From: a virus
Strand: one strand, 5' to 3'
Length of the DNA: 48,563 nt
IMG/VR virus record: IMGVR_UViG_3300032282_003083
Span: 1 to 48,563 of that record
Below the pieces are notes generated by a model. It had not been told where the DNA came from and did no database searches. It saw only the letters and a program-made list of their open reading frames with translations. This document shows, one piece after another, positions 1-4,069 of the stretch; positions within the stretch are counted from its first letter, which is position 1, and each line of letters begins with the position of its first letter. Made by a program: the position numbers and the translations under genes.

Positions 1-25
1 ATTCTTTACACTCACTGACACGATC

Positions 26-184
26 ATGACTGAATCTCGCACTGTTACCTTCACCAATGTGATCGACAATCAAGAACAAACTGTGACGTTCCCTGACTAT
101 AACCGTGCTGCACAATTTGTCCTAAGTTTGCACATCGCTGGTGTAAAGGCAGTGGTTAATCTTCTCCCTGAAGATGTGGCATGA
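26..184 (+). CDS. Small hypothetical phage protein (52 aa)
   Basis: An ATG-initiated frame of 52 codons that opens the window. The residues look like a compact beta-alpha protein: a polar, Thr/Val-rich first half (TVTFTNVIDN) followed by an amphipathic helix around residues 26-45 (AAQFVLSLHIAGVKAVVNLL). There is no signal peptide or metal motif. Its TGA overlaps the ATG of the next gene by four bases (ATGA), which argues for translational coupling and for its being real. Function unknown. I class it with the tiny accessory proteins usual in T4-like cyanophages. Confidence 0.6.
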   Translation: MTESRTVTFTNVIDNQEQTVTFPDYNRAAQFVLSLHIAGVKAVVNLLPEDVA

Positions 185-306
185 GAAAGAATCAATTTAT
201 CCCTCTAGTCTTTCTGGTCTTGTTTATACTCTCCCCAGCATTAAGGTATAACACAGGAGAGTTGTTTCATCTCATTGGTAACACCATTCAATCGACTGCA
301 GACTAA
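181..306 (+). CDS. Small single-pass membrane protein (41 aa)
   Basis: This 41-residue protein starts MRKNQ and then has one hydrophobic segment (residues about 6-20, FIPLVFLVLFILSPA), so it should be a type II inner-membrane peptide or an uncleaved signal anchor with a short polar tail. It overlaps the upstream gene by four bases (ATGA). The next gene starts on the last base of its TAA (TAATG). Similar one-helix peptides recur in T4-like cyanophages as far as I recall. Function unknown; a membrane-associated accessory role is inference only. Confidence 0.62.
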   Translation: MRKNQFIPLVFLVLFILSPALRYNTGELFHLIGNTIQSTAD

Positions 307-446
307 TGCTTACCCGTTACGAAGTTCGCTACCAAACTCCCTACAATCAGTGTGAGTGGAGATCACAATTCTTTCGCACTCTCGATGAAGCGGAGCGCAT
401 GGTAGCTTTCTACCTTTCCTGTGGTTCTAAATCCTACCTCGTTTGA
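306..446 (+). CDS. Small hypothetical phage protein (46 aa)
   Basis: A 46-residue frame whose ATG shares a base with the stop of the membrane peptide upstream (TAATG), the third member of a coupled run. It is rich in aromatic and charged residues (RYEVRYQTPYN, then WRSQFFRTLDEAERMVAFYL), consistent with a beta-hairpin followed by a helix. The DEAERM stretch resembles short cyanophage proteins I have seen before, but no function is known to me. The next gene starts eight bases after its stop. Confidence 0.62.
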   Translation: MLTRYEVRYQTPYNQCEWRSQFFRTLDEAERMVAFYLSCGSKSYLV

Positions 447-453
447 TTACATT

Positions 454-651
454 ATGAGCAGCAGAACATTCAAGAAAGAACTCACAATCATGATGGAATC
501 GAATGGTTTTGAGTTACAGCGAAGTGCCTCACATCTGGTCTGGAAACATGTCTCAGGTGTGCAGATCTTCACCAGTGCCACACCCTCATGTCGTCATGCA
601 TTGAATCAAATTAAACGACAAATAAGGCAAAAAGGTGTTAAAATCAATTAA
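454..651 (+). CDS. HicA-like small protein (65 aa)
   Basis: The fold suggested is that of HicA-type RNA-binding proteins. An N-terminal helix (FKKELTIMMESNGFEL) is followed by a strand with a conserved-looking Ser-His (RSASHLVWKH), a second strand with a small-residue loop, and a C-terminal helix (HALNQIKRQIRQKG). HicA toxins are mRNA interferases whose catalytic His lies in a G/S-x-H motif; here SH is present. No HicB partner is visible next to it, so it may be a solitary phage version or simply share the fold. I chose the ATG at 454, eight bases after the upstream stop, over an in-frame GTG at 421 that would lie inside the previous gene. An AT-rich hairpin follows directly. Confidence 0.55.
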   Translation: MSSRTFKKELTIMMESNGFELQRSASHLVWKHVSGVQIFTSATPSCRHALNQIKRQIRQKGVKIN

Positions 652-670
652 AAAAGGCTTTTTTTAATTA
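646..670 (+). terminator. AT-rich hairpin, possible terminator
   Basis: AATTAAAAAA is followed by GGC and then TTTTTTTAATT. The arms pair fully and the 3' arm is a run of seven T. It overlaps the end of the HicA-like gene and closes the first run of coupled small genes. The stem lacks G-C pairs, so termination may be weak, and the symmetry would also work on the opposite strand. Confidence 0.4.
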
Positions 671-867
671 AGCTGAGTATTTTTAATGTTCTCAATAAGT
701 TATAGTTATTGAGAATCAATTAGGGGTATTGTTGAGAATGAAAGACCCTTAGAAAGCCCAGTTCTTATAGCGATCTTAGCCCGCACTCTACCACAACCGC
801 AGAGAAATGTCAAGTCCCCCAGTATTACCATAACCGCACAGATCTCCCAATTCTCATAAGACCCGCT
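671..867. other. Non-coding spacer with repeats
   Basis: I see no credible gene between the hairpin at 646-670 and the next promoter. The spacer has TTGAGAA half-sites at 689-695 (inverted), 709-715 and 732-738. The first two form a perfect 10-bp inverted repeat with a 7-base loop. It also has an imperfect direct repeat of 17 bases at 789-805 and 826-842 (TACCACAACCGCAGAGA against TACCATAACCGCACAGA). An open frame on the minus strand (706-894) has no ribosome site and atypical composition, so I treat this as a regulatory or RNA-coding spacer. Confidence 0.5.
689..715. repeat. Perfect 10-bp inverted repeat
   Basis: TTCTCAATAA and TTATTGAGAA are exact reverse complements separated by GTTATAG. 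A further TTGAGAAT lies at 732-739 in the same direction as the second arm. No T-run follows, so an operator-like protein-binding site or a structured RNA is more likely than a terminator. Confidence 0.55.
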
Positions 868-875
868 GATAAATA
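868..875 (+). promoter_or_regulatory. T4-type late promoter candidate
   Basis: GATAAATA matches the T4 late -10 octamer (TATAAATA) in seven of eight positions. It lies 69 bases before the ATG at 945 and 13 bases before the -35 box of a sigma-70 promoter that serves the same gene. Confidence 0.4.
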
Positions 876-887
876 CTCCCACAGCAC

Positions 888-916
888 TTGACACAAACGC
901 TCCGAGATCTTATACT
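888..916 (+). promoter_or_regulatory. Sigma-70 type early promoter
   Basis: TTGACA at 888-893, a 17-base spacer and TATACT at 911-916 make a near-consensus host-type promoter. The expected start is near 923, about 22 bases before the ATG at 945. This also argues that an upstream TTG start at 888 is not used, because it lies in the -35 box. Confidence 0.62.
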
Positions 917-944
917 AGCTCCAGTAACACCAACTCTCCAAGCC

Positions 945-1112
945 ATGTCAGTTTCTTATTTTCAAGCCCAGAAAAAGAATGTGCGTGTGACACTGGATCT
1001 TTCCGTGTACAGTGACTTTGACGCACGACAGATTGATTGGCGTAAGTTATTCGATCTCGATGGTGATGAGACCGTGGAGGCTTATGTGGAAGATCTGGAA
1101 GTAGACTGGTAA
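945..1112 (+). CDS. Small hypothetical phage protein (55 aa)
   Basis: A 55-residue acidic protein. Its first half looks like a beta strand (KKNVRVTLDLSVYSDF) and its second half is an Asp/Glu-rich segment (LFDLDGDETVEAYVEDLEVDW). I recognise the pattern VRVTLDLSV..DF..RQIDWRKLFDL as recurrent in T4-like cyanophages, always without known function. The ATG at 945 is preferred over the in-frame TTG at 888, since the latter overlaps a promoter -35 element. Both an early-type and a late-type promoter lie upstream, so it may be made throughout infection. Confidence 0.68.
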   Translation: MSVSYFQAQKKNVRVTLDLSVYSDFDARQIDWRKLFDLDGDETVEAYVEDLEVDW

Positions 1113-1176
1113 TGTATAAGGAATGAGATGCGCCTTTATAGACACTCACCAAACACACAGTTTCTTACACTTTATC

Positions 1177-1293
1177 ATGACTCGTTCGATTGCACTTGCG
1201 CTGCTGTCCAAAGGTAACAACGGCAACGAGATTCTGAGCATTCTCGACTCCATCGCTGCCGACAATGTGGAGATTGACATTATAGAGTTCTGA
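1177..1293 (+). CDS. Small hypothetical phage protein (38 aa)
   Basis: A 38-residue frame starting MTRSIALALLSKGNNGNEIL. It is one amphipathic helix, a GNNGNE turn and a second helix (ILSILDSIAADNVEIDIIEF) ending acidic. The RSIALALL..GNNG.EIL signature is one I recognise from many T4-like cyanophage genomes; no function is known to me. Its DNA is unusually G+C-rich for the window. The -35 box of a consensus promoter lies within its last codons, at 1274-1279. Confidence 0.66.
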   Translation: MTRSIALALLSKGNNGNEILSILDSIAADNVEIDIIEF

Positions 1294-1302
1294 TGGTATA
1301 AT
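1274..1302 (+). promoter_or_regulatory. Consensus sigma-70 promoter
   Basis: TTGACA (1274-1279), 17 bases and TATAAT (1297-1302) are an exact consensus in boxes and spacing, rare in this AT-rich genome where most sites are late-type. The predicted start is near 1309, inside a near-palindrome at 1303-1332. No gene begins until 1488, giving a leader or small RNA of roughly 180 bases. Confidence 0.72.
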
Positions 1303-1332
1303 AGGGGTGGCTCGGTGACACTGAGCGCCCCT
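1303..1332. repeat. Near-palindrome at promoter start site
   Basis: Arm AGGGGTGGCTCGGTG, a central A, and an opposite arm whose reverse complement is AGGGGCGCTCAGTG. The arms agree at 12 of 14 positions apart from one extra G. As RNA both mismatches become G-U pairs. It sits directly after the -10 box, where a repressor operator or a 5'-end stabilising hairpin would lie. No T-run follows. Confidence 0.6.
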
Positions 1333-1452
1333 TATTCGTGGATGCAGTTATTCGTGATGACAGTATGTGGCGCGTTGCGGTTATAACGTCGGGCGGCGAA
1401 GCGGGTTATAAAAAGCTATAAGTCCCTAACCTACAGAGGTGACAATTCGACC

Positions 1453-1460
1453 TTTAAATA
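1453..1460 (+). promoter_or_regulatory. Late promoter candidate (weak)
   Basis: TTTAAATA fits the NNTAAATA late pattern, 27 bases before the ATG at 1488. It differs from the T4 octamer in its first two bases as well as possible, so it is one of the weaker candidates. Confidence 0.3.
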
Positions 1461-1487
1461 TCAGAATCATAAAAAATTCCCGGAAGT

Positions 1488-1739
1488 ATGACAAGACGAC
1501 AAAGTACTTACAGACCTCAGAACACTTGTCATTCTTGTGGGTATACATGGTATCCAAGAGGCAAAGATGTTTCTCTGAGATGCCCCTGTTGTGGAAGTTA
1601 TGATACTGGGATTGATCTCTCAGGATGCATGACAGTTTTGTTTTTGATTGGTCTGTGTGTGGTACTCGCACATTGGCCTTGGTTCTTATTCTTTGCGGTC
1701 TGTTATGGGTTTTATAAATTAATTAAGGTTTTCAAATAA
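1488..1739 (+). CDS. Zinc-ribbon membrane protein (83 aa)
   Basis: The N-terminal half carries two Cys pairs typical of a rubredoxin-like zinc ribbon, CHSCG at residues 15-19 and CPCCG at 32-36, with an aromatic-basic stretch between them (YTWYPRGKD). The C-terminal half is strongly hydrophobic (about residues 45-75, MTVLFLIGLCVVLAHWPWFLFFAVCYGFY) and should cross the membrane once or twice, leaving the ribbon in the cytoplasm by the positive-inside rule. A small membrane-tethered zinc protein might modify a host envelope or transport process; that is inference. A partial Shine-Dalgarno (GGAAG) precedes the ATG. The next gene starts 17 bases after its stop. Confidence 0.66.
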   Translation: MTRRQSTYRPQNTCHSCGYTWYPRGKDVSLRCPCCGSYDTGIDLSGCMTVLFLIGLCVVLAHWPWFLFFAVCYGFYKLIKVFK

Positions 1740-1756
1740 AAATTCCGGAGGAAAAA

Positions 1757-1840
1757 ATGGGTGTTAAATGGATTCACAAAGATGGTTACTCAAGACCTGA
1801 TAAGCGCACACTCCCTAAGAAGGGTGGTAAGAAAAAATAA
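1757..1840 (+). CDS. Tiny basic protein (27 aa)
   Basis: A 27-codon frame (MGVKWIHKDGYSRPDKRTLP then a lysine/glycine tail) behind a strong ribosome-binding site, GGAGG at 1747-1751, with good spacing to the ATG. It is extremely basic, suggesting nucleic-acid or membrane-surface binding. Its stop codon lies inside the next late promoter (AATAAATA). The strong ribosome site is the main reason to call it. Function unknown. Confidence 0.55.
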   Translation: MGVKWIHKDGYSRPDKRTLPKKGGKKK

Positions 1841-1843
1841 ATA
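1836..1843 (+). promoter_or_regulatory. T4-type late promoter
   Basis: AATAAATA, 25 bases before the ATG at 1869. The TAA stop of the 27-residue gene upstream is embedded in it. Confidence 0.5.
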
Positions 1844-1868
1844 ACCGTGTTGAATTAAAAATTTTTCG

Positions 1869-2060
1869 ATGCAAAAAATTTACCACATCTATGCAAAGAA
1901 TAAGTGTTTGATGCATTCGGTAAAAGAAGAGGAATTTAAGATTGCATGGGAAACACTCAATCGCCTTGTAGGACTCATGAAAACTGAGTACTCTACAGGC
2001 GATCTTTCTTATGAAGAATTAACTGTAGATAAGAAAGTTGCTATCAATTCTTCATATTGA
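1869..2060 (+). CDS. Small hypothetical phage protein (63 aa)
   Basis: A 63-residue protein beginning MQKIYHIYAKNKCLMHSVKE, then a helix (EEEFKIAWETLNRLVGLMKT) and an acidic-aromatic region (YSTGDLSYEELTV). The KIYHIYAK.KCL.H..KEEEF pattern is one I recall from T4-like cyanophages, with no assigned role. It has its own late promoter at 1836-1843. Its TGA sits within the -35 box of the next promoter. Confidence 0.68.
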   Translation: MQKIYHIYAKNKCLMHSVKEEEFKIAWETLNRLVGLMKTEYSTGDLSYEELTVDKKVAINSSY

Positions 2061-2085
2061 CAAATACTAAATAGACTGATAAAAT
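2057..2085 (+). promoter_or_regulatory. Sigma-70 promoter enclosing a late site
   Basis: TTGACA at 2057-2062, 17 bases, TAAAAT at 2080-2085. The spacer contains ACTAAATA (2066-2073), a late-type octamer. The glycosyltransferase ATG follows at 2109, so both promoter classes could drive the same gene. Confidence 0.58.
2066..2073 (+). promoter_or_regulatory. T4-type late promoter candidate
   Basis: ACTAAATA, 35 bases before the ATG at 2109, lying inside the spacer of an early-type promoter. Confidence 0.42.
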
Positions 2086-2108
2086 TGATCTGAAGGTTAT
2101 TTTCAAGT

Positions 2109-2876
2109 ATGGCAAAAGGATTTACTGTGAAAGCAGCGGCCCCAAAGGTAGCAGAACCTGATTGGGATTATGATAAGATTAAAGAACGGATGAGAGGTAA
2201 GAGTATTGTCTTCTGTCTTCCTGGTAGAGGATGTTCTTATACCTTTTTGAAATCATTTGTACAGATGTGTTTTGATCTTGTGCAAAATGGCATGAGTATT
2301 CAGATTTCTCAAGATTACTCATCGATGGTGAACTTTGCACGTTGCAAGTGTCTGGGTGCAAATGTTCTCCGTGGTCCTAAGCAAGTACCTTGGGATGGTA
2401 AACTGAATTATGATTACCAACTGTGGATTGATAATGACATTGTGTTTAACACAGAAAAGTTCTGGCAACTCTGTGATCTGGCTCTGAGTGAAGACGGTAC
2501 TGAGCGTGAAATTGTCGCAGGTTGGTACGCAACAGAAGATGGGCACACGACCTCAGTGGCTCACTGGTTAGAAGAAGATGATTTCCGCCGTAATGGTGGT
2601 GTGATGAATCACGAAAATGTGGAGGGTATCTCGAAACGTCGTAAGCCCTTCACAGTTGATTATACGGGTTTTGGTTGGGTCTTGATTAAGAAGGGTGTCT
2701 TTGAGAATCTTGAGTATCCTTGGTTCGCTCCGAAGATGCAGGTCTTTGAGTCTGGTGCGGTTCAGGACATGTGTGGCGAAGACGTATCATTCTGTCTCGA
2801 TGCCAAAGAGAAAGGATTTGATATCTGGTGCGACCCTCGCATTCGTGTGGGACATGAGAAAACTCGCGTGATCTGA
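2109..2876 (+). CDS. GT-A type glycosyltransferase
   Basis: A 255-residue soluble protein with the layout of a GT-A fold sugar transferase. It begins with a beta strand (SIVFCLPGRG, about 31-40), then a substrate region with FARCKCLG. A DxD-type metal and nucleotide-sugar site, D108-N-D110 in LWIDNDIVF, follows, and then an acceptor-side acidic pair E224-D225 in GEDVSFC. A late His249 (VGHEK) could complete metal binding. T4-like cyanophages commonly carry proteins of this type near baseplate genes. The donor sugar and acceptor cannot be read from sequence; phage DNA, a virion protein or host surface glycan are all possible. It stands behind nested early and late promoters. Codon use is more G+C-rich than in the structural genes downstream. 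Confidence 0.78.
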   Translation: MAKGFTVKAAAPKVAEPDWDYDKIKERMRGKSIVFCLPGRGCSYTFLKSFVQMCFDLVQNGMSIQISQDYSSMVNFARCKCLGANVLRGPKQVPWDGKLNYDYQLWIDNDIVFNTEKFWQLCDLALSEDGTEREIVAGWYATEDGHTTSVAHWLEEDDFRRNGGVMNHENVEGISKRRKPFTVDYTGFGWVLIKKGVFENLEYPWFAPKMQVFESGAVQDMCGEDVSFCLDAKEKGFDIWCDPRIRVGHEKTRVI

Positions 2877-2883
2877 GGGACTT

Positions 2884-3039
2884 ATGGAGACTTTTAATAT
2901 CTTATACCAAGGTCGTAAGATATACATGAATCTCTCTTATGAAGAGTGTACAGAAGTCCTCGAAGAACTCTCTCAAAGATATTATGAAGACGGTGAGTTT
3001 GATGTTAATGAACTAGAATTGGAGGAAATTTATGGCTAA
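2884..3039 (+). CDS. Small acidic hypothetical protein (51 aa)
   Basis: A 51-residue acidic protein starting METFNILYQGRKIYMNLS, then a helical Glu-rich half (YEEC...LEELSQRYYEDGEFD). This resembles short cyanophage proteins that begin with a beta hairpin and end in an acidic helix; role unknown. It begins seven bases after the glycosyltransferase. Its last codons contain GGAGG, the ribosome site of the next gene, which starts eight bases before its own stop codon ends. Confidence 0.62.
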   Translation: METFNILYQGRKIYMNLSYEECTEVLEELSQRYYEDGEFDVNELELEEIYG

Positions 3040-3178
3040 ACCAAAAGGCAGTATGAATAAGGTGACCTTTCAACCAGGTCCGCCGAAAAAATCTCGCCAA
3101 GGACGATCAGCACGAACTCTATTAAGTGCTACAAGTCGCAATGGTGCGAAGAAAAAGTATAGAGGGCAAGGTAAGTGA
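3032..3178 (+). CDS. Small basic protein (48 aa)
   Basis: A 48-residue, very basic protein: MAKPKGSMNKVTFQPGPPKK, then a Ser/Arg-rich segment and an end like KKKYRGQGK. The VTF.PGPPKKSRQG pattern is familiar from T4-like cyanophages. Its charge and low complexity suggest nucleic-acid or ribosome contact, which is inference. A clear ribosome site (GGAGG at 3021-3025) lies inside the preceding gene, and its own end overlaps the next start (GTGA). Confidence 0.64.
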   Translation: MAKPKGSMNKVTFQPGPPKKSRQGRSARTLLSATSRNGAKKKYRGQGK

Positions 3179-3393
3179 TTCAATTGAATCCTCAAATCCC
3201 AGTTCTGACTCCGAAAGGATCAGGCTGGGCATTTTTTTTAATTGATCGTTCACAGGAACATGACCTTGAGTGGGTTGTGTTCCTAGATAATGGTGGGTAT
3301 TGTTGGACTTTTCGTAATGATGACATCCGATTACAGAAAAATCTAACGTATCATCGAGATAAAATAGCAGAATTCGGGATAGCAACCCCGTAA
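3175..3393 (+). CDS. Conserved small phage protein (72 aa)
   Basis: A GTG-started protein of 72 residues overlapping the upstream stop by four bases. Its sequence pattern (IQLNPQIPVLTPKGSGWAFF, then HDLEWVVFLDNGGYCWTFRN) is one I recognise as a widespread cyanophage small protein with an all-beta look, with a W..F.D.G.CWTF core. The end is helical and polar. It probably binds another macromolecule through this beta barrel-like core, but no function is established to my knowledge. The GTG start is supported by the coupling overlap and by homologue-like beginnings at MIQLNP. Confidence 0.68.
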   Translation: MIQLNPQIPVLTPKGSGWAFFLIDRSQEHDLEWVVFLDNGGYCWTFRNDDIRLQKNLTYHRDKIAEFGIATP

Positions 3394-3399
3394 AAAGTT

Positions 3400-3420
3400 C
3401 TGATTTTTATAAATCAGGAG
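3400..3420 (+). promoter_or_regulatory. Hairpin overlapping a ribosome site
   Basis: CTGATTT and AAATCAG are exact reverse complements around TTAT. The last two bases of the 3' arm belong to AGGAG (3416-3420), the ribosome site of the ATG at 3430. The hairpin could partly mask that site. Confidence 0.4.
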
Positions 3421-3429
3421 CTAAAATCG

Positions 3430-3624
3430 ATGGCAATTCATCAAACTGATAAAGGAAATGACTTTATTGGGTCAGGAATGACCCTTATTACTGAAATTTC
3501 ATCGGAAAAACACCTTAAAAAAGCAAAAAAACTTAAAAATTACGAGGTTCCAGACAATCGTTACTCAAGACCATGTGGAGGTGCTGGTGGTTTTGATGAT
3601 TTTGTCGAAAGATGGCATGAATAA
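3430..3624 (+). CDS. Small hypothetical phage protein (64 aa)
   Basis: A 64-residue protein with a proper ribosome site (AGGAG, ten bases before the ATG). The first part is polar with one small-residue stretch (IGSGMTLITEIS). The centre is a lysine-rich helix (KHLKKAKKLKN). The end has a Gly-rich turn followed by an acidic helix (GGAGGFDDFVERWHE). No metal or catalytic motif is visible, and I do not recognise it beyond being typical in size and place for cyanophages. It is the last small gene before the baseplate operon. Confidence 0.6.
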   Translation: MAIHQTDKGNDFIGSGMTLITEISSEKHLKKAKKLKNYEVPDNRYSRPCGGAGGFDDFVERWHE

Positions 3625-3638
3625 TGTCAAAATTCTGT

Positions 3639-3646
3639 CATAAATA
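3639..3646 (+). promoter_or_regulatory. T4-type late promoter for baseplate operon
   Basis: CATAAATA, 21 bases before the gp25 start. It lies in the loop of a 6-bp dyad (TCTGTC at 3634-3639, GACAGA at 3648-3653). Confidence 0.62.
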
Positions 3647-3667
3647 AGACAGACTTCATATTTTTTC

Positions 3668-4069
3668 ATGCCTTCCGAGCGTGTAAGCAAGAGTTTTAAG
3701 GATCTCAGCATGTCATTTCAGATTAGCCCTCTGAATTATGACATTATTGCGATCAAAAATGAGACTGCGATCGCTCGTTCAGTCAGAAATCTTGTTTTAA
3801 CTCTTCCTGGAGAACGATTTTTTAATCAAAATCTTGGTTCAAACGTCACAAATTCACTTTTTGAAAATATTAATTCAATTTCAGCGTCAGTAATTAAAAG
3901 TGAAATCGAAAATACCATTCAAAATTACGAACCAAGAGTCAATTTAATGAATGTAAACGTGTCTCCAGACTATGATAACAATAATTTTAACGTGACAATT
4001 GAATATGAAATTGTGGGAATTGATGTTTTACCACAACAATTGTCATTTGCATTACAGCAGACACGATAA
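3668..4069 (+). CDS. gp25: Baseplate wedge protein gp25
   Basis: gp25 is the small wedge subunit that, with gp6, gp7 and gp53, clamps the baseplate core and helps prime sheath assembly. The sequence has the family signature: GERFFNQNLGS at about 49-59 and the EPR motif in NYEPRVNLMNVNV near residue 93. Its length, 133 residues, equals T4 gp25 (132). I kept the first ATG because cyanophage gp25 proteins typically begin MPS.RVSK.FKD before the SF..NP segment, although an ATG at 3710 is also in frame. It follows a late promoter and is immediately followed, with no spacer, by gp6, as expected for stoichiometric wedge proteins. Confidence 0.92.
   Translation: MPSERVSKSFKDLSMSFQISPLNYDIIAIKNETAIARSVRNLVLTLPGERFFNQNLGSNVTNSLFENINSISASVIKSEIENTIQNYEPRVNLMNVNVSPDYDNNNFNVTIEYEIVGIDVLPQQLSFALQQTR

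Larger units (their letters stand above)
1303..1487 (+). other. G+C-rich leader or possible small RNA
   Basis: This transcribed stretch follows the consensus promoter and has no convincing gene. It contains the near-palindrome, then a G+C-rich segment with a direct repeat (GCGGTTATAA at 1377-1386, GCGGGTTATAA at 1401-1411). It could be a long 5' leader for the zinc-ribbon membrane protein at 1488 or a separate small RNA. A GTG frame at 1338-1421 exists but has no ribosome site. Confidence 0.4.

Noticed and set aside
706-894. Minus-strand 62-residue frame
   Set aside because: No ribosome site, odd composition, and it overlaps repeats and promoter elements of the plus strand.
888-944. TTG-started extension of the 55-residue gene
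   Set aside because: The TTG is part of the -35 box TTGACA, and the extra residues are unlike the conserved start at MSVSYFQ.
1303-1412. Possible tRNA in the G+C-rich segment
   Set aside because: No T-loop (GGTTCRA) sequence, no acceptor stem pairing and no anticodon arm in register.
1338-1421. GTG-started 27-codon frame in the G+C-rich leader
   Set aside because: No ribosome site and only a GTG start; an RNA or leader role is at least as likely.
3710-4069. Shorter gp25 starting at the ATG at 3710
   Set aside because: The longer start gives the MPS.RVSK.FKD beginning typical of cyanophage gp25 and suits the promoter spacing.
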